Below are positions 43,119 to 51,860 of a DNA stretch of 64,000 nt, piece after piece. The translations under genes and the position numbers were made by a program. The notes below the pieces were generated by a model, which worked only from the letters and a program-made list of their open reading frames with translations, searched no databases and was not told the DNA's origin. Numbering within the stretch: the first letter of the stretch is position 1; each line of letters opens with the position of its first letter. Source of the stretch: Actinomycetes bacterium (GTDB lineage: Bacteria > Actinomycetota > Actinomycetes > Propionibacteriales > Nocardioidaceae); NCBI GenBank assembly GCA_023460975.1, contig JAEWOG010000092.1, positions 1-64,000 on the forward strand, in the 5' to 3' direction.

Positions 43119-43622
43119 ATGCCGTTCTGCACCGCATGTGGCAAGCAGAACCCGGACGACGCCCGGTTCTGCGCCCAGTGCGGCACTCGACTGCTCGTGG
43201 CCGACGAGCCCGCAGTCGAGTCCACCACGACGATCACCTTCGGTGCGCCGGAGCGGGCGGACACCTCCGACCGGCAGTTGAGTCCGGTCGATGCGGCTGC
43301 CGTCGACGCGCTGCCCACGGGGCACGCCCTGTTGGTGGTGCAGCGTGGCCCGAGTGCAGGGAGTCGCTTCCTGCTCGATGCCGACACCATCGGGGCGGGT
43401 CGCCACCCCGAGAGCGAGATCTTCCTGGACGACGTGACGGTGTCACGTCGGCACGCGGAGTTCCGGCGCTCGGGAGACACGTTCACCGTCAGCGACGTGG
43501 GCAGCCTGAACGGTACCTACGTCAATCGCGACCGGATCGACTCCGTGGACCTGACCGACGGCGACGAAGTCCAGATCGGCAAGTACCGTCTGGTCTTCTT
43601 CTCGAGCCACGAGGGTCACTGA
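43119..43622 (+). CDS. garA: FHA-domain regulator, GarA/OdhI type
   Basis: A 167-residue protein. It opens with a zinc ribbon (CTACGKQNPDDARFCAQCG, two CxxC pairs at residues 4-23), which not all GarA proteins have. A Thr-rich patch ESTTTITF follows, likely a kinase target, and then an FHA domain with GRHPESEIFLDDVTVSRRHA and VSDVGSLNGTYVNRDRI. Phospho-Thr binding lets GarA inhibit 2-oxoglutarate dehydrogenase and steer glutamate metabolism. A PknB-like kinase is encoded at 2.3-4.1 kb, but a link is not shown. Confidence 0.9.
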   Translation: MPFCTACGKQNPDDARFCAQCGTRLLVADEPAVESTTTITFGAPERADTSDRQLSPVDAAAVDALPTGHALLVVQRGPSAGSRFLLDADTIGAGRHPESEIFLDDVTVSRRHAEFRRSGDTFTVSDVGSLNGTYVNRDRIDSVDLTDGDEVQIGKYRLVFFSSHEGH

Positions 43623-43625
43623 CGC

Positions 43626-44372
43626 GTGTCTGCCACGACGGGCCAGAGCCTTTCGGGGGCCGGTCAGCCGCGGATGAACATCGGGCAGGTGCTGGAGCTC
43701 CTGCGCGCTGAGTTCCCGGGCGTGACCATCCCCAAGATCCGGTTCTGGGAGGCCGAGGGGCTGGTGTGCCCCGAGCGGACGGCTGCCGGCTACAGGAAGT
43801 TCTCGCAGGGCGACGTCGATCGTCTTCGGTACGTGGCTCGCATGCAGCGGGACCACTTCCTGCCGCTCAAGGTGATCCGTGAGCACCTGGACGCCATCGA
43901 CCGTGGCCTGGAGCCCCCGGCGGTCGACCCCGTCGTGCCCACCGTTCCCAAGGTGGCCCTGGCTCCCGACGGCGTGCCTTCCGCGGAGTCGTTTCGTCAC
44001 CGCAGCGACGTACGGCTCTCGCGGCGAGAGCTGTGCAAGATCGCCGAGATCAGCGACGAGTTCCTGGGCGAGCTGGAGGGCAACGGCCTGGTGCAACCCC
44101 GGGCGGGGTCACATCCGTACGACCCGGATGCCCTGCTCGTTGCCACCGCTGCCCGTGAGCTGAGCACGTACGGTCTCGAGCCGCGGCACCTGCGCTCGTT
44201 CAAGGTCGCAGCCGACCGTGAGGTCGGCCTCGTGCAGCAGGCGGTCGCGCCGCTGCGAGGTGGGCGCGATGCGGCCGCCGAAGGACGGGCTGAGGACGTC
44301 CGCAACGAAATGGCTGCCCTCATGCTCAAGCTGCACGCGACCCTGGTGAAGGTCGGGCTGCAGCGCGGTTGA
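43626..44372 (+). CDS. ftsR: MerR-family regulator, FtsR (Rv1828) type
   Basis: A 248-residue protein with a winged MerR helix-turn-helix near the N-terminus: MNIGQVLELLRAEFPGVTIP, KIRFWEAEGLVCPERTAAGY, RKFSQGDVDRLRYVARMQRD. A variable Pro-rich linker leads to a C-terminal regulatory helix set (RRELCKIAEISDEFLGELEG, AARELSTYGLEPRHLRSFKV). In Corynebacterium the homologue controls ftsZ. It sits four bases after garA, from GTG at 43626, in the conserved garA-ftsR-bfn-merR order. Confidence 0.9.
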   Translation: MSATTGQSLSGAGQPRMNIGQVLELLRAEFPGVTIPKIRFWEAEGLVCPERTAAGYRKFSQGDVDRLRYVARMQRDHFLPLKVIREHLDAIDRGLEPPAVDPVVPTVPKVALAPDGVPSAESFRHRSDVRLSRRELCKIAEISDEFLGELEGNGLVQPRAGSHPYDPDALLVATAARELSTYGLEPRHLRSFKVAADREVGLVQQAVAPLRGGRDAAAEGRAEDVRNEMAALMLKLHATLVKVGLQRG

Positions 44373-44402
44373 GCCTTCCAGTTCCGGGAGTAGGGTGAAG
44401 GC

Positions 44403-44870
44403 GTGCGCGAACTAGATGTCGTCGGCGTGCGCGTCGAGATGCCGTCCAATCAACCGATCGTGCTCCTGCGGGAGGCCTCGGGGGAGCGCTACCTGCCGAT
44501 CTGGATCGGCGCGGTGGAAGCGACTGCGATTGCGTTCGCCCAGCAGGGCGTGGTGCCGCCGCGCCCCTTGACCCACGACCTGATGAGGGACGTGCTCGAG
44601 GCGACCGGGCAGGGGCTCGATGAGGTGCGCATCGTCGACATGAAGGACGGCATCTTCTACGCGGAGCTGATCTTTGACTCCGGGGCGCAAGTGAGCGCTC
44701 GGCCGTCGGACTCCATCGCCCTGGCGTTGCGCACGGGCACCCGGATCGTGTGCAGCGAGGACGTGCTGGACGAGGCTGGCCTGGCTGTTCCTGCCGAGCA
44801 GGAGGACGAGGTGGAGAAGTTCCGGGAGTTCCTCGACCACGTCACTCCCGAAGATTTCGAGTCCCACTGA
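44403..44870 (+). CDS. Bifunctional nuclease family protein (DUF151)
   Basis: A 155-residue protein of the BFN_dom/DUF151 family: RVEMPSNQPIVLLREASGER at the start, YLPIWIGAVEATAIAFAQQG, PLTHDLMRDVLEATGQ, and SARPSDSIALALRTGTRIV with the conserved PSDSIALA. The Mycobacterium homologue is Rv1829. Plant relatives have nuclease activity; bacterial function is unclear. An acidic tail closes the protein. It begins 30 bases after ftsR at GTG 44403. Confidence 0.92.
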   Translation: MRELDVVGVRVEMPSNQPIVLLREASGERYLPIWIGAVEATAIAFAQQGVVPPRPLTHDLMRDVLEATGQGLDEVRIVDMKDGIFYAELIFDSGAQVSARPSDSIALALRTGTRIVCSEDVLDEAGLAVPAEQEDEVEKFREFLDHVTPEDFESH

Positions 44871-44887
44871 CCACACCCGTCACACTC

Positions 44888-44910
44888 ACCCTCAAGTCGA
44901 GGTTGAGGGT
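44888..44910. promoter_or_regulatory. MerR-type operator palindrome
   Basis: ACCCTCAA and TTGAGGGT are perfect eight-base inverted arms with a seven-base spacer (GTCGAGG). The CCTCAA-n7-TTGAGG pattern resembles SoxR/MerR-family sites. It lies upstream of the second merR gene, about 160 bases before its start, and may be its autoregulatory site. Confidence 0.6.
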
Positions 44911-44974
44911 TGCGACACGCGGCGAGTTGGATTGACCACCGGGGGCGGGGGCCTTACCGTGAACTGTCTCTGTT

Positions 44975-45040
44975 GTAACTCCACTGATGTGGTGCGGACC
45001 ACGACTCCGCGCTGCCTCTTCTTCCCCCCTCGGGAGTTAC
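44975..45040 (+). repeat. Long-spaced inverted repeat in the merR leader
   Basis: GTAACTCC (44975-44982) and GGAGTTAC (45033-45040) are exact inverted copies separated by 50 bases. TGTTGT before the first copy and GCACAACG after the second extend the symmetry loosely. They could form an RNA stem in the leader or be paired operator half-sites. Confidence 0.5.
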
Positions 45041-45070
45041 GCACAACGGAGTAGGACCTTGGAGGGTCGC

Positions 45071-45673
<603 letters not shown>

Positions 45674-45693
45674 GCGCAGCCACTGACTCTCCC

Positions 45694-45730
45694 GAGCACG
45701 CCATCCGGTCCAGGACCGGGTGGCGTGCTC
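45694..45730 (+). terminator. Strong hairpin terminator after merR
   Basis: GAGCACGCCATCCGGTCC and GGACCGGGTGGCGTGCTC form an 18-pair stem with one G-T pair and a tight loop. The following GTTCGTTG is only weakly T-rich. It separates merR from the glycine riboswitch. Confidence 0.75.
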
Positions 45731-45769
45731 GTTCGTTGTGGCCCTTCGTGGCTAGACTGGGCGCGCTGA

Positions 45770-45890
45770 CGATCCCGCGCGGGAGAGTTCGCGGCGTGCA
45801 ACGAGGCACGTGCGTGGCGCCGAAGGGGCAATTCCTCCCCGGAACCTCTCAGGCACCCGGACCGCGCGGGGCAGGCATCTCTGAAGGGCA
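45770..45890 (+). promoter_or_regulatory. Glycine riboswitch, apparently one aptamer, ahead of gcvP
   Basis: GGGAGAGTT (45781), CGCCGAAGGGGCAA (45820-45833), CGGAACCTCTCAGGCACCCGG and the later CATCTCTGAAGG (45876-45887) are the conserved core of a glycine aptamer in order. A second full aptamer is not seen in the 48 bases before the gcvP ATG. Glycine binding is expected to turn gcvP on. Confidence 0.9.
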
Positions 45891-45937
45891 CGGGCCCGAC
45901 AGAGGGGGAGGGTCCGCGATTCTGCAGGAGCCCTTCC

Positions 45938-48781
45938 ATGAGCGACCCGTCCCACCTCGGCCCCTTCGTGGAGCGCCACATCGGCCCGCGCGACCTCGAC
46001 ATCGCCACGATGTTGGCGGCCATTGGCCATGAGAGCCTGGACAGTCTGATGGACGCCGCGCTGCCGCCGGCGATCCGTGCCGACGGCTACGACCGCCTTC
46101 CGGAGCCCGCGACGGAGTCCGTGACTGCCCGCGAGTTGCGACGCCTTGCCGGACTCAATCACCCGGGCGAGGCGATGATCGGTCTCGGCTACCACGGCAC
46201 CATCACCCCGGCCGTGATCCGCCGCAACGTGCTGGAAGACCCCAGTTGGTACACGGCCTACACCCCGTACCAGCCCGAGATCTCCCAGGGGCGCCTGGAG
46301 GCCCTGCTGAACTTCCAGACGGTCATCGGTGACCTCACTGGGCTCCCGACGGCCAACGCGTCGCTCCTGGACGAGAGCACCGCCGCCGCCGAGGCGATGA
46401 CTCTCGTACGGCGAGCCAAGCGCAACGCGAGCGGGCCGTTCGTCATCGATGCCGACGCACTTCCCCAGACGATTGACGTCGTCCGGACGCGCGCGGAGGC
46501 GATGGGCGTCCAGGTGCTGGTCGCCGACCTCGCTGCCGGTGCGTTGCCCCAGGGGGAGGTCTGCGGCGTTCTGGTGCAGTACCCGGGTGCCAGCGGTCGC
46601 GTCTGGGACCCGCGCGCCGTCATCGAGCAGACGCATGCCCAGGGCGGCCTCGCCGTCGTGGCGGCTGATCTGCTGGCACTGACCCTGCTCGAGTCGCCCG
46701 GCACATTGGGCGCCGACGTGGCCGTCGGTTCCTCGCAGCGCTTCGGCGTTCCGCTGTTCTACGGCGGGCCGCACGCTGGGTACATGTCCGTCGCCGCCGG
46801 CCTGGAGCGTCACCTTCCGGGCCGCCTCGTGGGGGTCTCCGTCGACGCCGAGGGGCGCCCCGCGTACCGGCTCGCGCTGCAGACGCGTGAGCAGCACATC
46901 CGTCGAGACAAGGCGACCTCCAACATCTGTACGGCGCAGGTCCTGCTGGCTGTCGTGGCCTCCATGTACGCCGTCTACCACGGTCCCGAAGGCCTGCGGA
47001 CGATCGCACGCCGCACCCACGCCCACGCGGTGTCGGTTGCCGCGCAGTTGCGCGCAGCGGGCCTGGAGATGGAGCACGAAGAGTTCTTCGACACGCTCTG
47101 CGTGGCGGTTCCTGGTCGGGCACGCGAGATCGTGGACGCTGCGCGCGTCCTCGGGCTCTACCTGCGTCTGATCGACGAGAACCGCGTGGGCATCTCGACG
47201 TCGGAGTGCACGAGCGATGCGACCGTCATGGCGCTGCTCAAGGCGTTCAACGTCACCCCGCTCGATGAACTCCCGGGCGGTGACCATCTTCCCGGGGCCC
47301 TCCTGCGCACGAGCGACTTCCTGACCCACGAGGTGTTCAACTCCCACCACAGCGAAACGCAGATGCTGCGCTACCTCAGCGCCCTGTCGGGGCGTGACTA
47401 TGCGCTCGACCGAGGCATGATCCCGCTGGGGTCATGCACGATGAAGCTGAATGCGACCACGGAGATGGAGCCCGTGAGCCTGCCGGGCTTCGCGGACCTC
47501 CACCCGTTCGTCCCCGCGGGGGACGCGGCGGGCTACCGCGAGCTCGTCGAGCAGCTCGAAGGGTGGCTGGCCACCGTGACCGGCTACGACCGCGTCTCCA
47601 TCCAGCCCAACGCCGGATCGCAGGGCGAGCTCGCCGGGCTGCTCGCCATCCGCGGCTACCACCGCTCCCGCGGGCAGGAGCAGCGTGATGTCTGTCTGAT
47701 CCCTTCCTCGGCACACGGGACGAACGCCGCGTCGGCCGTCATGGCCGGCATGAAGGTCGTCGTGGTCGCCTCCGGGCCGGACGGGTCCGTCGACCTCGAG
47801 GACCTGCGCGCCAAGTGCGAGGCGCACGCCGAGACGCTCGCGGGCATCATGGTGACCTACCCCTCGACCCATGGAGCGTACGAGGACACCATCACCGAGC
47901 TGTGCGAGATGGTCCACGGCCACGGCGGGCAGGTCTACGTCGATGGCGCCAACCTGAATGCCCTCGTCGGATTCGCCCGTCCCGGTGAGTTCGGTGGCGA
48001 CGTGTCGCACCTGAACCTGCACAAGACGTTCTGCATCCCGCACGGCGGGGGCGGTCCCGGGGTGGGCCCGGTGGCCGTACGGTCCCACCTGGCGCCGTTC
48101 CTGCCCAGCCACGCCCAGCACCCGGACCCGGACAAGCGCGAGGGCATCGGGCCGATCTCCGCGGCACCGTACGGCTCCGCGGGAATCCTGCCGATCTCCT
48201 GGGCCTACATCCGCATGATGGGCTCCACCGGGTTGCGTCGCGCGACGGCCGTCGCCGTGCTGTCGGCCAACTACATCGCGCACCGGTTGGAGCCACACTT
48301 CCCGGTGCTGTACCGAGGTCACGGCGGTCACGTGGCTCACGAGTGCATCCTCGACCTGCGCCCCCTCACGAAGGCGAGCGGCGTCAGCGTCGACGACGTG
48401 GCCAAGCGTCTGGTGGACTACGGCTTCCACGCACCGACCATGTCGTTCCCCGTGGCGGGCACACTCATGGTCGAGCCGACCGAGTCCGAGGACCTGGGCG
48501 AGATCGACCGGTTCTGCGACGCGATGATCGCCATCCGCGCTGAGATCGCCCGCGTCGAAGCAGGGGAGTGGACCCCCGAGGAGTCCCCGCTGCGTCACGC
48601 CCCCCACACCGCGCGCGCATTGGTGGGGGAGTGGGAGCACCCCTACAGCCGCGAGGAGGCCGTGTTCCCGGCAGGCATCACCGTGGACAAGTACTGGCCG
48701 CCGGTCGCACGCATTGACCAGGCATATGGGGACCGCAACCTCGTGTGCTCATGCCCGCCGCTGGAGGCGTTCGCCGAGTGA
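45938..48781 (+). CDS. gcvP: Glycine dehydrogenase (decarboxylating), P protein
   Basis: A 947-residue full-length GcvP that decarboxylates glycine and passes the aminomethyl group to lipoyl-GcvH. The N-terminal half carries FVERHIGPRDLDIATMLAAI, YTPYQPEISQGRLEALLNFQ and VGSSQRFGVPLFYGGPHAGY. The C-terminal half carries MIPLGSCTMKLNATTEM and the PLP Lys696 in HLNLHKTFCIPHGGGGPG. ATG at 45938 follows GCAGGAGCCC. The gene is monocistronic with its own riboswitch, so gcvP and gcvH are under separate control here. Confidence 0.97.
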   Translation: MSDPSHLGPFVERHIGPRDLDIATMLAAIGHESLDSLMDAALPPAIRADGYDRLPEPATESVTARELRRLAGLNHPGEAMIGLGYHGTITPAVIRRNVLEDPSWYTAYTPYQPEISQGRLEALLNFQTVIGDLTGLPTANASLLDESTAAAEAMTLVRRAKRNASGPFVIDADALPQTIDVVRTRAEAMGVQVLVADLAAGALPQGEVCGVLVQYPGASGRVWDPRAVIEQTHAQGGLAVVAADLLALTLLESPGTLGADVAVGSSQRFGVPLFYGGPHAGYMSVAAGLERHLPGRLVGVSVDAEGRPAYRLALQTREQHIRRDKATSNICTAQVLLAVVASMYAVYHGPEGLRTIARRTHAHAVSVAAQLRAAGLEMEHEEFFDTLCVAVPGRAREIVDAARVLGLYLRLIDENRVGISTSECTSDATVMALLKAFNVTPLDELPGGDHLPGALLRTSDFLTHEVFNSHHSETQMLRYLSALSGRDYALDRGMIPLGSCTMKLNATTEMEPVSLPGFADLHPFVPAGDAAGYRELVEQLEGWLATVTGYDRVSIQPNAGSQGELAGLLAIRGYHRSRGQEQRDVCLIPSSAHGTNAASAVMAGMKVVVVASGPDGSVDLEDLRAKCEAHAETLAGIMVTYPSTHGAYEDTITELCEMVHGHGGQVYVDGANLNALVGFARPGEFGGDVSHLNLHKTFCIPHGGGGPGVGPVAVRSHLAPFLPSHAQHPDPDKREGIGPISAAPYGSAGILPISWAYIRMMGSTGLRRATAVAVLSANYIAHRLEPHFPVLYRGHGGHVAHECILDLRPLTKASGVSVDDVAKRLVDYGFHAPTMSFPVAGTLMVEPTESEDLGEIDRFCDAMIAIRAEIARVEAGEWTPEESPLRHAPHTARALVGEWEHPYSREEAVFPAGITVDKYWPPVARIDQAYGDRNLVCSCPPLEAFAE

Positions 48782-48790
48782 GGTGAGGCC

Positions 48791-48884
48791 GCGGGGGCTG
48801 GGTTTGGACTGGCTCAACCAGCTCCAACGGCTCAACCGCGGGGGCTTGGTTTCGACAGGCTCAACCAGCTCCCCGGGCTCAACC
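48791..48884 (+). repeat. Two tandem 47-base repeats between gcvP and tldE
   Basis: Copy 1 (48791-48837) and copy 2 (48838-48884) differ at six of 47 positions. Each contains GGCTCAACCAGCTCC and ends in GGCTCAACC; copy 2 reads GGTTTCGACAGGCTCAACCA, resembling a dispersed intergenic motif common in some actinobacteria. They fill the convergent gap after gcvP and may mark a transcription end. Confidence 0.85.
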
Positions 48885-48897
48885 AGTTGTGGTGGCG

Positions 48898-50286
48898 TCA
48901 CACGCCCTGCGAGACGCTCGACATGTTGAAGTCGGGCACTCGCAGGGCGGGGGTGGCGGTGCGGGAGAAGTAGTCGTCCCCCCACTCCCGACTGAAGCTC
49001 GGCACGGTGGCCGAGGCCTCCGTGAAGCGGTTGAGCAGATCGACGGGGCTCTCGTTCCACCGGAAGTTGTTGACCGCGCCCGTGATCTCGCCATCCTCCA
49101 CGAGGTAGACCCCGTCGCGGGTCAGGCCGGTCAGGAGCATGGACTGCGGGTCGACCTCACGGATGTACCACAGGCATGTCAGCAGGAGTCCGCGCTCGGT
49201 TCGGGCGACGAGGTCGGTGACGTCGCCGGCCGCGCCGTCGACCGACAGGATCAGGTTGTCGATGCCAGGAGTGACCTCCTGGCCGGTGAGGCCCGCCGAG
49301 AAGCGGGTCTGGATCAGCGACGTCAGTTCCCCGTCACGGATCCAATCCGTGCGCCCCACCGAGAGGCCGTTGTCAAAGACCGAGTCGGTGTTGTCGGAGG
49401 CCTCCGCAGTCACAAAACCAGCGGCCTCGAGCCCCGGGTGGGCGGGGTCGGAGTACAGGTTGACCCCCCGGCTCACGATCTGCTCGCCGATCCGCGTGCC
49501 GCCGCCTCGCTTGCTGTAGACGGACTCACCGTCATGGGCCACACGAGCCCCTGCGCCCCAGTAGGCGTCGATCATGAGGTCCGCCACCGCCGTGGGCGGC
49601 AGGATCGTGTCGTAGCGGCCAGCAGGCAGATCCACGCGACGCTCAGCCCAGCTCAGGCGCGTGCGTACGTCCTCGGCCATCGCCGCAGCGTCCACGTCGG
49701 CGAAGTCGCGGGTTGCACCACCTGCCCAGGCGCTGCGGGTGAGGGCGGAGTCCTTCCCGGTGCACGCGTAGTGCCCGGTCGGTTGCACGTGACGGAGCCT
49801 GAGGCCCCGGGACGAGGCGAGGTAGGTCGTGCACATCTCGTGGGAGACGAAGCCGTACAGGATTCGATCCTCACGCTCAGCGCGTACGAACTCTTCGCCC
49901 AGCGCCCCCGCGAAGGCGCCGAAGACCTCGATGCCAGTTTCGCCGGGTGGGAGCGCGAAGTCTGCCGACTCCGTCCCGGCCACCAACTCCGCCGCGTCTT
50001 CCGCCGGTTCCGCTGCTCGGGCCGCCGCATCCGCCGCCTTGACCAGCGTGGTGACCTGCTCGGGGGTGGTGGCGCTTCCCGACACCGATGCCGTGGCCAC
50101 ACCGTCGCCGGAGGCCACGAACGTGATGACGGTGATCTCGAGAGCCGTCATGACCCCGTTGGTGGTCAGGGTGTTGTTGGCCCACCGCAGGTTCGCGCCC
50201 GTGGATGCGCGCGCCAGCGCGATGCAGTCATCACTCGTGGTGGTCGCGAGCGCGTGCTCGAGCAAGGACTGGGGGGAGAGGGTCAT
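48898..50286 (-). CDS. TldE/PmbA-type metallopeptidase subunit
   Basis: A 462-residue protein of the TldD/PmbA family, lacking the HExxH motif of its partner, as TldE subunits do. Stretches: ANLRWANNTLTTNGVMTALE near the N-terminus, YDTILPPTAVADLMIDAYWG, RGVNLYSDPAHPGLEAAGF, and LLTCLWYIREVDPQSMLLTG with LTRDGVYLVEDGEITGAVNN. With TldD it forms a heteromeric protease that degrades unfolded or modified peptides and matures some microcins. The ATG overlaps the tldD stop (ATGA). Confidence 0.93.
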   Translation of the reverse strand: MTLSPQSLLEHALATTTSDDCIALARASTGANLRWANNTLTTNGVMTALEITVITFVASGDGVATASVSGSATTPEQVTTLVKAADAAARAAEPAEDAAELVAGTESADFALPPGETGIEVFGAFAGALGEEFVRAEREDRILYGFVSHEMCTTYLASSRGLRLRHVQPTGHYACTGKDSALTRSAWAGGATRDFADVDAAAMAEDVRTRLSWAERRVDLPAGRYDTILPPTAVADLMIDAYWGAGARVAHDGESVYSKRGGGTRIGEQIVSRGVNLYSDPAHPGLEAAGFVTAEASDNTDSVFDNGLSVGRTDWIRDGELTSLIQTRFSAGLTGQEVTPGIDNLILSVDGAAGDVTDLVARTERGLLLTCLWYIREVDPQSMLLTGLTRDGVYLVEDGEITGAVNNFRWNESPVDLLNRFTEASATVPSFSREWGDDYFSRTATPALRVPDFNMSSVSQGV

Positions 50287-51806
50287 CAGTGGCCTGCCTC
50301 TTCGAGGGTGTTGAGGATGGTGACGTCGCGGAAGAGTGCGCTCGGGCAGCCGTGGCTCACGGCCGCCACCTGCCCGGGCTGTGCCTTGCCGCAGTTGAAC
50401 GCGCCACCGAGGAGGTAGGTGTCGGGGCCGCCCACTGCCTCCATCGAGTTCCAGAAGTCCGTCGTGGTCGCCTGGTAGGCCAGGTCACGCACCTGATGGG
50501 TGAGTTGACCGTTCTCGATCATGTAGAAGCGCTGCCCGGTGAACTGGAAGTTGAAGCGCTGCATGTCGATGGACCACGACTTGTCGCCCACGATGTAGAT
50601 CCCGCGCTCGACGCGCGAGATGAGGCCCTCGGTGCCGGGACCCTTCGGGTCTGGTTGCAGCGAGACGTTGGCCATCCGTTGGATCGGGATGTGGCCGGGG
50701 GAGTCGGCGTAGGCACACCCGTTGGAGCGTCCCTCATTGAGCTCGGGCTTCATGTGCCCCATGGGCCGGTCGAGCTGGTAGCCCACCAGCACGCCGTCGC
50801 GGATGATGTCCCACTGCTGGGTCTGGACTCCCTCGTCGTCCCACCCGATGCTCGCGAGCCCGTGCTCGACCGTCCGATCGCCGGTCACGTTCATGACCGG
50901 CGAACCGTACTGGAGCGTTCCGAGCTTGTCGTAGGTGGCGAACGAGGTGCCTGCGTAGTTGGCCTCGTAGCCCAACGCCCGGTCCAGCTCCGTGGCGTGG
51001 CCGATGGACTCATGAATGGTCAGCCACAGGTTGCTGGGGTCGATGACCAGGTCGTAGCTGCCTGCCTTGATCGAGGGCGCGCGCAGCTTCTCGGCGAGCA
51101 GGGCAGGTGTCGCGGCCAACTCGGCGTCGAAGTCCCAGCCGCTGCCGGAGACGTACTCCCAGCCGCGGCCCACGGGAGGGGCAATGGAGGCCATCGAGTC
51201 GAAGATTCCCGTGCCCGGATCCGTGGCGCTCGCCTCGAAGCCGGGCTGGAGGCGTACTCGCTGCTGCGTCGTGCGCGTGCCGCTCAGATCGGCGTAGTAC
51301 TTGTTCTCCTGGACCTGCTGCAAGAAGGAGGTGGCGTGGTCGACGTGGGCGCTGTCGCACAGTCGATTCGTCCAGTCCACGAGCAGGGCGGCCTTGTCCG
51401 AGGTGGGCACGTGGAGCGGATTCACCTCGTACGCAGACACCCAGGTGACGTCGTCGTGGACGGGCTCCGGGGCCAACTCGACCGGCGTACGGGTCATCGC
51501 TGCGGCGACCCGTGCCACCCCCACCGCCTGTTCGGCCACGCGGATGGCCTCCTCGTGGGTGAGTCGTACCGCCGCCGCAAACCCCCATGCGCCGCCGTGG
51601 ATGACCCGAACGGAGAAACCGAGCACCTGGCTGTCCGCCGAGGTCTGCAGCACCCCGTCCCGGGCGGCCAGATATTGGTGGTCGATGCGTTCGAACCGAA
51701 ACTCGGCGTGCGCCGCCCCCAACTCCTCACAGCGCCTCAGGGCGATGTCTCCGAGTTGCCGGTGGGGAAGTTCACTGAACGTGGGATCCAGCCGGGCATC
51801 AGTCAT
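50286..51806 (-). CDS. tldD: TldD-type metallopeptidase subunit
   Basis: A 506-residue TldD. The zinc-binding HExxxH motif is in LWLTIHESIGHATELDRALG, with the third ligand region near the C-terminal CGKAQPGQVAAVSHGCPSAL. Other markers are YLAARDGVLQTSADSQVLGF and GIYIVGDKSWSIDMQRFNFQ. ATG at 51806 begins the conserved start; an upstream GTG-like extension is not needed. It forms an operon with tldE. Confidence 0.94.
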   Translation of the reverse strand: MTDARLDPTFSELPHRQLGDIALRRCEELGAAHAEFRFERIDHQYLAARDGVLQTSADSQVLGFSVRVIHGGAWGFAAAVRLTHEEAIRVAEQAVGVARVAAAMTRTPVELAPEPVHDDVTWVSAYEVNPLHVPTSDKAALLVDWTNRLCDSAHVDHATSFLQQVQENKYYADLSGTRTTQQRVRLQPGFEASATDPGTGIFDSMASIAPPVGRGWEYVSGSGWDFDAELAATPALLAEKLRAPSIKAGSYDLVIDPSNLWLTIHESIGHATELDRALGYEANYAGTSFATYDKLGTLQYGSPVMNVTGDRTVEHGLASIGWDDEGVQTQQWDIIRDGVLVGYQLDRPMGHMKPELNEGRSNGCAYADSPGHIPIQRMANVSLQPDPKGPGTEGLISRVERGIYIVGDKSWSIDMQRFNFQFTGQRFYMIENGQLTHQVRDLAYQATTTDFWNSMEAVGGPDTYLLGGAFNCGKAQPGQVAAVSHGCPSALFRDVTILNTLEEAGH

Positions 51807-51860
51807 GCCGCCCAACCTAACGCCCCCGCACACGTGCGGCGAGGCACCCTGGCGGGCGGG

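Noticed and set aside
45890..45937. A second glycine aptamer
   Set aside because: Only about 48 bases remain before gcvP, and the conserved loops are not repeated.
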